Assembly: GCA_963731745.1 (NCBI GenBank)
Contig: CAVSWT010000023.1
Coordinates: forward strand, 148,641 to 212,640
DNA from: CAVSWT01 sp963731745
GTDB lineage: Bacteria; Bacteroidota; Ignavibacteria; Ignavibacteriales; Ignavibacteriaceae
Direction: 5' to 3'
Length of the DNA stretch: 64,000 bases
The notes beneath the pieces are model-generated. The model made no database searches and was not told where the DNA came from. It was given only the letters and a program-made list of their open reading frames with translations. Below, piece by piece: positions 30,480-38,420 of the stretch (positions are counted from its first letter, which is position 1; each line of letters starts with the position of its first letter). Made by a program: the position numbers and the translations under genes.

Positions 30480-30773
30480 ATGCAGGTCGAATTTATTGAA
30501 CCTGCGTCAATCGAGCTAGATGATGCCGTAGAATATTATAATATATGCAAACAGCAGGCTTAGGAATAAAATTTTTAGATGAAGTTTTGGAAACCATTTC
30601 GTTAATTTCACGTTTCCCTCAATTATGGTCTAAGAATACAGAAAGTACTAGAAAAGCAGTGCTACGAAAATTCCCATTCAATTTAATATATTCAAAAATT
30701 GAAGATAATATTTATAATAATCGCTGTAGCGCACCAAAATAGAGAGCCGGAGTATTGGATTGATAGGATTTGA
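30480..30773 (+). pseudogene. ParE/RelE-family toxin, frame-shifted
   Basis: From ATG 30480: MQVEFIEPASIELDDAVEYYN, then an extra AT in the ATAATATATGC run near 30542 shifts the frame to MQTAGLGIKFLDEVLETISLISRFPQLW, and a second change near 30716 gives IIAVAHQNREPEYWIDRI to the stop at 30771. Merged length of about 96 residues fits the family: ribosome-dependent RNase or gyrase inhibitor fold, with the RKAVLRKFPFNLIY strand and terminal HQNREPEYW. If the shifts are real the toxin is dead while the antitoxin is intact. Confidence 0.75.
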
Positions 30774-30946
30774 TTTATAGCAGGTAAAACAAAAGATGCT
30801 CGGCGTCGATGAAAAATTTCTCTTTGGAATGGTTATATAGACTGATCCAGGAGCCGGGAAGATTGTGGAAAAGATATTTAGTTACTAACACCTTATTTCT
30901 ATTTTACATAACGCTGGAATTGATTGGATTAAAAAAGTTTGAATAA
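30766..30946 (+). repeat. Second, damaged copy of the WecG-family gene tail
   Basis: Direct repeat of 29824-30006: both contain GATGAAAAATTT, GGAAGATTGTGGAAAAGATATTTA, ACTAACACCTTATTTCTATT and ATTGATTGGATTAAAAAAG. The copy lacks a few bases and begins exactly where the toxin gene ends, so the toxin stop codon is made by the junction. It contains no open gene. Confidence 0.9.
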
Positions 30947-31457
30947 AAAACTATTTAAATGAATATTAGTGTAGATTTATATTACAATTTGCTATATTTA
31001 AATAAATTAACTTGTTATTGATTTTAATCTCTTTTTTATTTCAATATAGAATTAAGGGCACCTAATCCGGTTTTTATTAGATCACTGCTAATTTTATATA
31101 ATATTTTGAATTTATTCGAGAGTGTAAGTTTTTGGTTTGGATGCCTGAATGCGGATTTCAGTCGTTTTAAATTAACATCAAACAAGTAAACCATTTTTAT
31201 TAATATTTAGCAATTAAATTCGAATTAAATTGTAGAATATTTGTAAGAAGATTTAAGATAACGATAAATGAATTTATTAATATTTAAATAAGAATTATTA
31301 AGGCACTTCCTGTGCCTTTTTCAATTATACAGCGGGCAATATACATTTCATCAATAATTTAATTTTGTATGTTAACGGCTGTATGAGGGCTTTCAAATTT
31401 CCTGCAGTTCATATATGCTGCTGCCGGATTTTTGGAATATTAAAAACATGATTAAAA
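30947..31457. other. 511-bp intergenic region before the WcaJ-type gene
   Basis: No gene. It contains a pyrimidine-rich TTTTAATCTCTTTTTT tract near 31024 and an intrinsic-terminator-like hairpin at 31300-31321. The promoter for the next gene should lie between 31322 and 31457. Confidence 0.6.
31300..31321 (+). terminator. Intrinsic terminator-like hairpin
   Basis: 7-bp stem AAGGCAC / GTGCCTT with loop TTCCT followed by TTT, on the plus strand, after the remains of the WecG-like tail. It would end transcription of the upstream polysaccharide block. Confidence 0.65.
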
Positions 31458-32858
31458 ATGCATAGCTATAGTAGGGCACTATATTCGATACGAGTTTTAG
31501 CAGACGTAATTGTAATAGTTGCATCATATTACTTGACGGTTGAATTTTTAATTTCTTTCTCAAAATATGCTTTCGATACGAATGCATTTTTCCTTCTTTT
31601 TTTCCTCCTCTTTGTATGGATGTACTCCACAAAAGTAACAGGCTTATATGATGAATTCAGAGGCAGATATTTTACTGAAGAAGTAGTTGCAATTGTAAAA
31701 AACGTTTTTGTATTGGCTATTAGTACAATTGTCATACTTTTTCTTCTCAAGGATAAAACACTCTCTAGACAATTTGTAATTTTGTTTGTAGGTGTAACAC
31801 TTGCATTGTTAACTATAGAAAAATTTTTTCTAAGAGTGAATCTTGAGCATATTAGGAAGAGAGGAAGAAACTTAAGGCACCTATTAATTATAGGCGCCGG
31901 AAATGTAGGCAAGAATTTTTATGAATCGATTAAAGACAATCCCCACTTTGGTTTTAATATAATCGGTTTTATAGATGATGAAAAGAAAACTTTTCTTAAC
32001 GGCAAATACCTGGGTAAAATAAACGACCTTGAAAACCTGCTTGAAGTAAGGCGGGTAGATGACGTTATTATTGCCCTGCCTAATTATGCGTCCGACACAA
32101 TTGAGTCCGTAGTAAGAACCTGCGAAAGATACACTATTCGAGTAAGGATAATTCCCGATTATTTTAAGTTTGTTTCAACCAAATATAATGTATCCTTATT
32201 CGGAAGATTCCCTGTAGTTACGGTAAGAGAAGATAAAATTAATGATATTCACTGGCGTTTATTGAAACGCGGGATTGATACCGGAGCCTCAGTTTTTCTG
32301 TTCATATTTGTTTTCTCATGGCTTTGGCCGATTATCGCCGTAACTATAAAATTATCTTCTCCCGGCAAAGTATTTTTTAAGCAGGAGCGGTGGGGAAGAG
32401 ACAACCGCATGTTTACTACGTATAAATTCAGGTCGATGATGCCTGAAACAGTTGAGGTTGATGAAAGAGGAAATTTTGTACAGGTGACAAAAGATGATCC
32501 CCGTGTAACTAAGATCGGGAAGTTTCTTCGTAAGACAAATTTAGATGAGCTGCCGCAATTCTTGAATGTGTTAAAGGGTGAAATGAGCATTGTAGGCCCG
32601 CGTCCGCATCCAACTCCATTAAACATACAATCACGAGATAAGATTAGGTTATACATGCTTCGCCATTTAGTAAAGCCAGGAATAACGGGCTGGGCACAGG
32701 TTAATGGTTTCCGGGGAGAGACTAATACTCCCGAGCTGATGCAGAAGAGAATTGATCATGATATATGGTATATAGAAAACTGGTCGCCCTGGCTGGATAC
32801 GCAAATAATTTTCCTAACTCTATGGCAAATGCTAAAAGGGGACCCGAAGGCGTATTAG
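31458..32858 (+). CDS. Undecaprenyl-phosphate sugar phosphotransferase (WcaJ-type)
   Basis: 466 residues: four to five N-terminal membrane segments (about 10-125), a CoA-binding-like Rossmann domain (HLLIIGAGNVGKNFYESI), a membrane hairpin (about 275-300) and the C-terminal bacterial sugar transferase domain (KRGIDTGASVFLFIF, SSPGKVFFKQERWGRDNRMFTTYKFRSM, RKTNLDELPQFLNVLKGEMSIVGPRPHP). It moves a hexose-1-phosphate onto undecaprenyl phosphate and so starts each repeat unit. Usual length for the family, no defect seen. Strong candidate for the initiating enzyme of this locus. Confidence 0.93.
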   Translation: MHSYSRALYSIRVLADVIVIVASYYLTVEFLISFSKYAFDTNAFFLLFFLLFVWMYSTKVTGLYDEFRGRYFTEEVVAIVKNVFVLAISTIVILFLLKDKTLSRQFVILFVGVTLALLTIEKFFLRVNLEHIRKRGRNLRHLLIIGAGNVGKNFYESIKDNPHFGFNIIGFIDDEKKTFLNGKYLGKINDLENLLEVRRVDDVIIALPNYASDTIESVVRTCERYTIRVRIIPDYFKFVSTKYNVSLFGRFPVVTVREDKINDIHWRLLKRGIDTGASVFLFIFVFSWLWPIIAVTIKLSSPGKVFFKQERWGRDNRMFTTYKFRSMMPETVEVDERGNFVQVTKDDPRVTKIGKFLRKTNLDELPQFLNVLKGEMSIVGPRPHPTPLNIQSRDKIRLYMLRHLVKPGITGWAQVNGFRGETNTPELMQKRIDHDIWYIENWSPWLDTQIIFLTLWQMLKGDPKAY

Positions 32859-32863
32859 GATAA

Positions 32864-32935
32864 GAGCAAGAGATTAAGTTCAGATAGTGAGAGAGTAAGA
32901 TAGTGAAAGAGTAAGTTTGAATTGCTGATAATGTC
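32864..32935. repeat. AGTGAGAGAGTAAG low-complexity tract upstream of a four-helix-bundle remnant
   Basis: Purine-rich tract (GATAGTGAGAGAGTAAGATAGTGAAAGAGTAAG, about 32890-32920) starting six bases after the WcaJ-type gene. It belongs to the same family as the tracts at 35300 and 37384. Confidence 0.8.
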
Positions 32936-32949
32936 AATCTGAGCAAGTC

Positions 32950-33116
32950 AATTTCAAAAGGATCATGCGGCGAATTAAGAACACAATTGTATATTGGAAT
33001 AGAAGCCGGGTTACATTGAAAACGAGATTGGATTGGAAATGATTGAAAAAGCCAAAAAAATTTCTTATATGTTAAGTTCACTTATTAAAAAAAGAAAAGA
33101 ATTTATAATCAATTGA
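32950..33116 (+). pseudogene. Decayed four-helix-bundle (23S rRNA intervening-sequence family) gene
   Basis: The sequence reads NFKGSCGELRTQLYIGIEAG and, after a one-base shift at about 33007, GYIENEIGLEMIEKAKKISYMLSSLIKK to a stop at 33114. KGSCGELRTQL followed by GYI..E..E..E...IS.ML..LIK is the diagnostic second half of four-helix-bundle (TIGR02436-type) proteins. The first half is missing. It has the same purine-rich tract upstream as the intact copy at 35384 and a pyrimidine-rich tract downstream (33122-33195). Confidence 0.85.
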
Positions 33117-33195
33117 AATTTATTCTTAACCTTTTAATCTATTAACCACTTTGCCTTTTTATCGCTTAATCTTTTTAACTTTTATTCTATTTTTT
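33117..33195. repeat. Pyrimidine-rich CTTAACCTTTTAATC tract
   Basis: CTTAACCTTTTAATCTATTAACC..CGCTTAATCTTTTTAAC, the complement-type partner of GATTAAAAG tracts seen elsewhere. It brackets the decayed four-helix-bundle gene on its right. Confidence 0.7.
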
Positions 33196-33560
33196 CCACC
33201 ACAGAGAAAACCAGGATTAAGCACAGATTAAAATATTCTGTGAGAATCTGTGTTAATCAGTGGTGAAGTATTCTTTATCTGTAAATCATTTATGAAATCT
33301 AGCATGACTCTAATAATTCTTTTAACAATAATTTCTTATCCTCTTTTCTCCTTTTAATCTATTTATCTATGAATCATATATTTCTAAATTAGAGCAAGAA
33401 ATTTTTTCGTAACACACAGAGAAAGTACCAGGGATTAAGCACAGATTAAAATATTCTGTGAGAATCTGTGTTAATCAGTGGTGAAGTTTTTTATCTGTAA
33501 ATCATTTATGAAATTTAGTCTAACCTTAATAATTCTTTTAACAATAATTTCTTATCAGCT
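33190..33560. repeat. Direct duplication of leader plus signal-peptide start of the Wzi-like gene
   Basis: Two copies, 33190-33345 and 33404-33560, offset by about 216 bases. Each has CACAGAGAAA..CCAGG, ATTAAGCACAGATTAAAATATTCTGTGAGAATCTGTGTTAATCAGTGGTGAAG, TCTGTAAATCATTTATGAAATCT/TTTAG and CTTTTAACAATAATTTCTTATC. The second copy is the real start of the Wzi-like protein. The first encodes a 21-residue signal-peptide stub (33292-33357, MKSSMTLIILLTIISYPLFSF then stop). Confidence 0.9.
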
Positions 33561-35299
33561 GTACTCCCAAACAGTATACGAACCGCTGTATAATGATGTT
33601 TATTCCTTCCTAGATAAGATGGCGCAGAAGGGAATTATTGAATTTGATGACCAGATAAAACCGGTTACAAGAAAGTATATTGCTCAAAAGTTATTAGAAG
33701 TACAGAGTAAGCAGTCAACAGCAGCAAGTGTTTTAACGGAAATTGAAAAAGAGGAGCTGGAATTTTATTTAAAGGATTATGGAATTGAAAGGGAAGTGTT
33801 AGAAGTGAAAAGTGAAATGTCAGATGTAAAAGGAGAAACGTCAAAAGTCAAAGGTGAAATGTTAAAGGTGAAACGTGAAATGTCAGAGGTGAAACGTGAA
33901 AGGCCAGATGTGAAATTTGAAACGATTAATGAAGATGGAACTAAAGCAACAAAATCATCAATGACTATTTTGAAGAAAGATGCTTTTGATAGGTTTAGAT
34001 TATTTTCTTATAGTGATTCTACATTCAAAATAAATTTGAGTCCGATTTTAGGATTTAAGTTCGGCAGCAATGACGGCAAATCACAAACTCACTTTTGGAG
34101 CGGAGTTTATTTTTACGGATACCTTGGAAATTCGTTAGGCTTCAGCTTTGATTATCGTGATAACGCTGAGAACGGCGACAACATTGATATGTTAAAACAA
34201 TTTACCCCGGTAACAGGTATTACCCGATTAAGCCGGAGTCCGAAGTCTGTGCAGTACAGTGAAGTGCATACAACAATATCTACAGATTGGAACTGGGGAA
34301 GCTTTACTGTCGGCAAGGATTTTTTACAATGGGGATACGGAGAAAGCGGGCAATTAGTCTTATCGCAAAAAGCACCCTCATTTCCGTTCATACGGTTGGA
34401 TGTAAAACCGGTTAAGTGGCTTCAGTTTAATTATTTCCACGGCTGGCTTTCTTCAGATGTAATTGACTCAAATGAAATTTATGCTTCAAGCAGAGATGGC
34501 ATCAATAGAATACTTTACCGAACTAAATATCTTGCTTCACATACAATTACTGTAACTCCGGCTAAAGGATTGGATATCTCTCTTAGGCGAATCAATTATT
34601 TACAGTGACAGATTAGAAATTTCATATTTAATTCCGCTTATGTTTTTTCGTCTTGCTGATCATTACTTAAGCAGGCAGAATAATAATGCCGGCGGCAACT
34701 CACAATTTTTTCTACAGGTAAGTTCACGTAATCATTTAAAGAATACTCATCTTTATGCATCAACCATCATTGATGAAATAAGAACAACAGGAATATTTAA
34801 TCCAAAGACTCAAAGGTATCAATTAGGTTTCATGCTCGGTGGGTCCGTTGCTGATTTACCTGCGGATAATTTAACATTAACTTTAGAGTATACAAAAATA
34901 TATCCGTTTACTTATGAGCATTATATACCAACACAGACGTATCAAAATGCTTCATACAATCTTGGTGATTGGATTGGAAGCAATGCAGATCTAATTTACG
35001 GCTCAGTTAAATATAAATTTATGCGAGGGCTGCAGTTAAAATTATGGGGACAATATGCACGTAAAGGCAGCAGAGGTACAGCCGAGCAGCAGCAGATAGC
35101 GGTCCCGCAGCCGCCTTTCTTATTCGGATTACACAACGCTTATTCATATTACGGCGCTGAACTGAAATATGAAATTATACATGAACTTTATGCCAAAGCG
35201 GAATTTCAACACAATAAGATATCTAATGAGCAGGATGACGGGACTTTTTTAGAAAAAACATTGAATCGATTTTTTATTTCTGTTTATTATGGGTTGTGA
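33508..35299 (+). pseudogene. Capsule-assembly Wzi-like outer-membrane beta-barrel, one frame change
   Basis: The start at 33508 gives a signal peptide (KFSLTLIILLTIISYQLYSQ), then a helical N-terminal domain (VYSFLDKMAQKGIIEFDDQIKPVTRKYIAQKLLE) and beta-barrel strands (VGKDFLQWGYGESGQLVLSQKAPSFPFI, GWLSSDVIDSNEIY). The frame breaks near 34590; removing one A there restores GESIIYSDRLEISYLIPLMFFRLADHY and continues to 35299, about 597 residues. Wzi-family proteins attach or assemble capsular polysaccharide at the outer membrane, fitting this locus. Residues about 100-137 are an in-frame low-complexity KVKGEM/EVKRE tract matching an intergenic repeat. Confidence 0.8.
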
Positions 35300-35383
35300 G
35301 AAGTGAGTAGTTAGGGAGTGAGTAGTGAGAGAGTGAAGGAGTAAGTAGTAAGAGAGTAAGTAGTAAGGGAGTGAGTTAGAAAA
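35300..35383. repeat. AGTGAGTAG low-complexity tract, left bracket of the four-helix-bundle gene
   Basis: GAAGTGAGTAGTTAGGGAGTGAGTAGTGAGAGAGTGAAGG.. repeated with variations. It begins at the stop of the Wzi-like gene and ends at the start of the four-helix-bundle gene. The right side (35744-35780) holds the complementary-type CTATCTCACTCACTTAC. Confidence 0.85.
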
Positions 35384-35743
35384 ATGGATAAACCGCATAA
35401 AAAATTAATTGCATATCAAAAAGCGATGCTTCTAGTTGTAGAAGTGTATAAAATAACTGAAACTTTACCTAAGAGTGAACAATTTGGACTTATCTCACAA
35501 ATACGGCGTTCAGCGGTTTCTATTCCCTCAAATATTGCTGAAGGATCTGCCAGAAAAACTGTTAAAGATAAAAATCATTTTTATATATTTGCCAGAGGCT
35601 CTTTAAGTGAGTTAGACACTCAGCTGGAAATATGTAGGAATTTAAATTTTATTAGAGAGCAAAATTTAAAAGTTATTGATCATTTAATGATTGAATGCGA
35701 CAAATTATTATACGGCCTTATTAAAAACACAGAAATTAAATAA
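35384..35743 (+). CDS. Four-helix-bundle protein (23S rRNA intervening-sequence protein family)
   Basis: 119 residues with the family pattern: LIAYQKAMLLVVEVYKITETLPKSEQFGLISQIRRSAVSIPSNIAEGSARKT, then FYIFARGSLSELDTQLEICRNLNF. Such proteins were first described inside 23S rRNA intervening sequences, but most copies, like this one, lie elsewhere. They form small helical oligomers, and the fold is related to the Avd protein of diversity-generating retroelements; function is unknown. No rRNA is nearby. It interrupts the polysaccharide locus between the Wzi-like gene and rmlA, bracketed by inverted low-complexity tracts. Confidence 0.93.
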   Translation: MDKPHKKLIAYQKAMLLVVEVYKITETLPKSEQFGLISQIRRSAVSIPSNIAEGSARKTVKDKNHFYIFARGSLSELDTQLEICRNLNFIREQNLKVIDHLMIECDKLLYGLIKNTEIK

Positions 35744-35780
35744 TTAACTATCTCACTCACTTACAACTGGCTATCTAACA
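35744..35780. repeat. CTATCTCACTCACTTAC tract, right bracket of the four-helix-bundle gene
   Basis: Reverse complement (GTAAGTGAGTGAGATAG) matches the AGTGAGTAG family on the left side at 35300-35383, so the gene is enclosed by inverted tracts. It ends directly at the rmlA start codon. Confidence 0.75.
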
Positions 35781-36644
35781 ATGAAAGGTATTATTCTTGC
35801 CGGGGGATCCGGTTCAAGGCTTTATCCGATTACTAAAGTCTACAGTAAGCAGCTTGCATTAATTTACGACAAGCCGCTAATCTATTATCCTCTTTCAATG
35901 CTTATGCTGGGAGGGATAAAAGATATTTTAATTATTTCAAATGAGGAAACTATTCCATTATACCGGCAGCTTTTTGAAGACGGGTCGCAAATCGGGTTAA
36001 ATATTAATTACGCGGTTCAGTCTGCGCCAAATGGTATTGCTGAGGCATTTATCATCGGCGAAGAATTTATAAATGGAGAAAGTGTTTCTTTAGTTTTAGG
36101 AGATAACATCTTTTACGGTTCATTAAAGTTTTTTTATAATGCAATTCAATACAATGAAGGTGCTACAATATTCGGCTATCAAGTTAACGATCCGCAGAGA
36201 TACGGCATTGTTGAATTTGATAAAGAAGGCAAAGCAATTTCAATTGAAGAGAAACCGGTAAATCCAAAATCAAATTATGCAGTCCCGGGTATTTATATTT
36301 ATAATAACGAAGTTGTTGAGATCTCTAAAAATTTGAAACCCTCTGCCCGCGGCGAACTTGAAATAACGGATGTAAATCGTGAGTACCTAAAAAAAGGAAA
36401 GCTTAGAGTTGAAAAAATCGGGAGAGGCATTGCCTGGCTTGATACGGGTACTCCCGAAGCATTACTGCAGGCTTCTAATTTTTTTGGAGTAATAGAAGAG
36501 AGGCAGGGACTGAAAGTCGGATGCATTGAAGAGATAGCGTACTCGATGAAATTTATTAACCGGGAAAAGTTGACTCAATTAATTAATAGTATGCCTAAGT
36601 CGCTTTACCGTGAATATCTTGAGAGGTTTTTAAGTCAGATGTGA
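35781..36644 (+). CDS. rfbA: Glucose-1-phosphate thymidylyltransferase (RmlA)
   Basis: 287 residues, full length. N-terminal nucleotide-binding GIILAGGSGSRLYPITKVYSKQL, LVLGDNIFYG, and the sugar-binding IEEKPVNPKSNYAVPGIYIY. It makes dTDP-glucose from dTTP and glucose-1-phosphate, the first step to dTDP-rhamnose and amino-deoxy sugars. It shares its block with RmlC (36836) and a DegT aminotransferase (38421), separated by repeat tracts instead of tight operon spacing. Confidence 0.96.
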   Translation: MKGIILAGGSGSRLYPITKVYSKQLALIYDKPLIYYPLSMLMLGGIKDILIISNEETIPLYRQLFEDGSQIGLNINYAVQSAPNGIAEAFIIGEEFINGESVSLVLGDNIFYGSLKFFYNAIQYNEGATIFGYQVNDPQRYGIVEFDKEGKAISIEEKPVNPKSNYAVPGIYIYNNEVVEISKNLKPSARGELEITDVNREYLKKGKLRVEKIGRGIAWLDTGTPEALLQASNFFGVIEERQGLKVGCIEEIAYSMKFINREKLTQLINSMPKSLYREYLERFLSQM

Positions 36645-36835
36645 AAAGTTGAAAAGTCAAAAGTCAAATGTGAAAAGTGAAACGTCAAATGTGAAAAGTG
36701 AAAAGTCAGATGTGAAATGTCAAAAATCTTCTTAGTGCCCTAGCGCCTTTGCGGTAAAAAGCTCTACCACTAAGTCACTAAGAACACTAAGCTACATTTA
36801 GGAAATTCTTCATCATTACAACATAAAATTATTGT
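36645..36835. repeat. GTGAAAAGTCAAAT low-complexity tract plus CCGCAAAGGCGC-type repeat
   Basis: 36645-36725 is a chain of GTGAAAAGTCAAATG-like words; the same family appears inside the Wzi-like coding sequence at 33805-33920 and at 6282. 36735-36793 (TAGCGCCTTTGCGGTAAAAAGC..ACCACTAAGTCACTAAGAAC) is a second, different intergenic repeat. Confidence 0.8.
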
Positions 36836-37384
36836 ATGCAGATAAAAGAAACATCAATTAATGGTTTATTAATTATTGAACCTAGAGTATTTAATGATGA
36901 CCGCGGTTACTTTTTTGAATCTTTCAGAAAAAATTTACTAGCAGAACAGGGCATCAAATTAGATTTTATACAGGATAATATTTCAAAGTCAACAAAAGGA
37001 ACCATACGCGGACTGCATTACCAAATAGGTAATAACGCGCAAGGCAAATTGTGCCAGGTTATTTATGGAAGTGTAATTGATGCTGCGGTTGACATTAGAT
37101 TCGGCTCTCCTACTTTTGGCAAACACTTTTCAATTGAGTTGTCGCAAGAAAATCACCGGCAGCTTTGGATTCCCCCCGGCTTTGCGCATGGGTTTTCAGT
37201 GTTATCCAGTGAGGCAATTTTTTCGTATAAATGCACAGCCTATTACAGCAAAGAAGATGAGCGGTCCATTCTTTACAATGATCCTGATTTAAATATTAAT
37301 TGGCGAATTGAAAATCCAGTTGTTTCAGAAAAGGACTTGGCGGCAAAATTATTTAAAGATATTGATAAGGATTTTGTTTATTAG
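36836..37384 (+). CDS. rfbC: dTDP-4-dehydrorhamnose 3,5-epimerase (RmlC)
   Basis: 182 residues, usual length. Cupin fold with the family motifs ESFRKN, FIQDNISKSTKGTIRGLHYQ (catalytic His in RGLHYQ), AVDIRFGSPTFGKH, LWIPPGFAHGFSVLS and YKCTAYYSKEDERSI. It epimerises dTDP-4-keto-6-deoxy-glucose. Together with RmlA (35781) and the RmlD-like protein (27724) it covers all but the dehydratase step of dTDP-rhamnose synthesis. Confidence 0.94.
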   Translation: MQIKETSINGLLIIEPRVFNDDRGYFFESFRKNLLAEQGIKLDFIQDNISKSTKGTIRGLHYQIGNNAQGKLCQVIYGSVIDAAVDIRFGSPTFGKHFSIELSQENHRQLWIPPGFAHGFSVLSSEAIFSYKCTAYYSKEDERSILYNDPDLNINWRIENPVVSEKDLAAKLFKDIDKDFVY

Positions 37385-37634
37385 GAGTGAGAAGTAAGAA
37401 GTGAGAAGTGAGAAGTGAGATGTAAGTCGTAAGAAGTTCTGAAAGATTACCTGGTATTTCTGTTGAAGCATTTGAAATATTTCAAAGTCATCAAAATCAA
37501 TAAAAGCTAATTATGAGGAATCACTAACAAACAATTAACCGCAAAGAAGCGGGAAGAAAAAAGAAGAATATTCACCACAGAGAACCAGAGACACAGAGAA
37601 AAACACTATTCAATATATCCAAACAATTTATATT
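37385..37634. repeat. AGTGAGAAGTAAGAAG tract and CCACAGAG-type repeats
   Basis: 37385-37432 is GAGTGAGAAGTAAGAAGTGAGAAG-type low complexity with no four-helix-bundle gene beside it. 37535-37605 contains ACCGCAAAGAAGCGGG and CACCACAGAGAACCAGAGACACAGAG, related to the repeat before the Wzi-like gene. No gene between. Confidence 0.7.
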
Positions 37635-38363
37635 ATGATTCAAGCCGCAGTTAATGGTACAAGAAATAAATCTGAACATCCTTTAATTCCCCAATCGCCA
37701 AAAGAATTAGCTGAAGATGCAAAACAAATATTTAAAGCCGGAGCGGACTCAATGCACTTTCATGTTTATGATGATGAAGGCAAGGAAAGTTTATCTCCGC
37801 AATTTGTTTCTAATTCAATCGCTGAAATAAGAAAAGTTTGTCCTTCGCTTCCCTTAGGTATTAGCACAGGTGAATGGATAGTGCCGGATGTAAATGAAAG
37901 AATAAATTTAATTGATAGTTGGAAAGTAATTCCTGACTTTGCATCAGTGAACATGAATGAAAATGGGGCTATAGAAATATCAAAATTATTGATTAGCAAA
38001 GGGATTAAAATAGAAGCGGGGATTAGTGATTTAATTGAAACTGACGTGTTGTTAAAATCAGATATAGAATCAAACTGTATTAGAATATTAATTGAACTCG
38101 TTGAAGACTCGGTTGATGAAGCACTGAAAACTTTGAAGCAAATTGAAAAGCTGCTCGATGTAAGTTATAATAATATTCCGAGGCTTCTTCACGGATTTAA
38201 TTCTACTGTTTGGGATTTAACTAAAACAGCTTTTAGAAAAGGTTACGATACAAGAATAGGGTTTGAGGATACTTTATATTTATCAGATGGAAATATTGCA
38301 AAAAATAATTCTGAGCTGATATTTAATGCTCTAAAGTTAAAGTCTGAATTAATTATTAATTAA
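37635..38363 (+). CDS. BKACE-family (DUF849) beta-keto acid cleavage enzyme-like protein
   Basis: 242 residues, shorter than the usual 280-310. TIM-barrel pattern: AAVNGTRNKSEHPLIPQSPKELAEDAKQIFKAGADSMHFHVYDDEGKESLSP with the metal-binding HFH pair, GISTGEWI, SVNMNENGAIE, and LLHGFNSTVWDLTKTAFRKGYDTRIGFEDTLYLSDG with the C-terminal glycine-rich substrate loop. These zinc enzymes condense a beta-keto acid with acetyl-CoA. A polysaccharide locus is an odd place; the substrate is unknown. It stands between repeat-bracketed neighbours, so it may be an insertion rather than a pathway member. Confidence 0.85.
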   Translation: MIQAAVNGTRNKSEHPLIPQSPKELAEDAKQIFKAGADSMHFHVYDDEGKESLSPQFVSNSIAEIRKVCPSLPLGISTGEWIVPDVNERINLIDSWKVIPDFASVNMNENGAIEISKLLISKGIKIEAGISDLIETDVLLKSDIESNCIRILIELVEDSVDEALKTLKQIEKLLDVSYNNIPRLLHGFNSTVWDLTKTAFRKGYDTRIGFEDTLYLSDGNIAKNNSELIFNALKLKSELIIN

Positions 38364-38420
38364 ATTTAAACAACTAATTCAAGAGATTAATAGAAAAATA
38401 AACACAAAAGGAAAAAGTTT

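Noticed and set aside
36299..36526. Antisense open frames in polysaccharide genes (for example inside rmlA)
   Set aside because: Shadows of well-supported genes on the other strand, without ribosome sites or homology.
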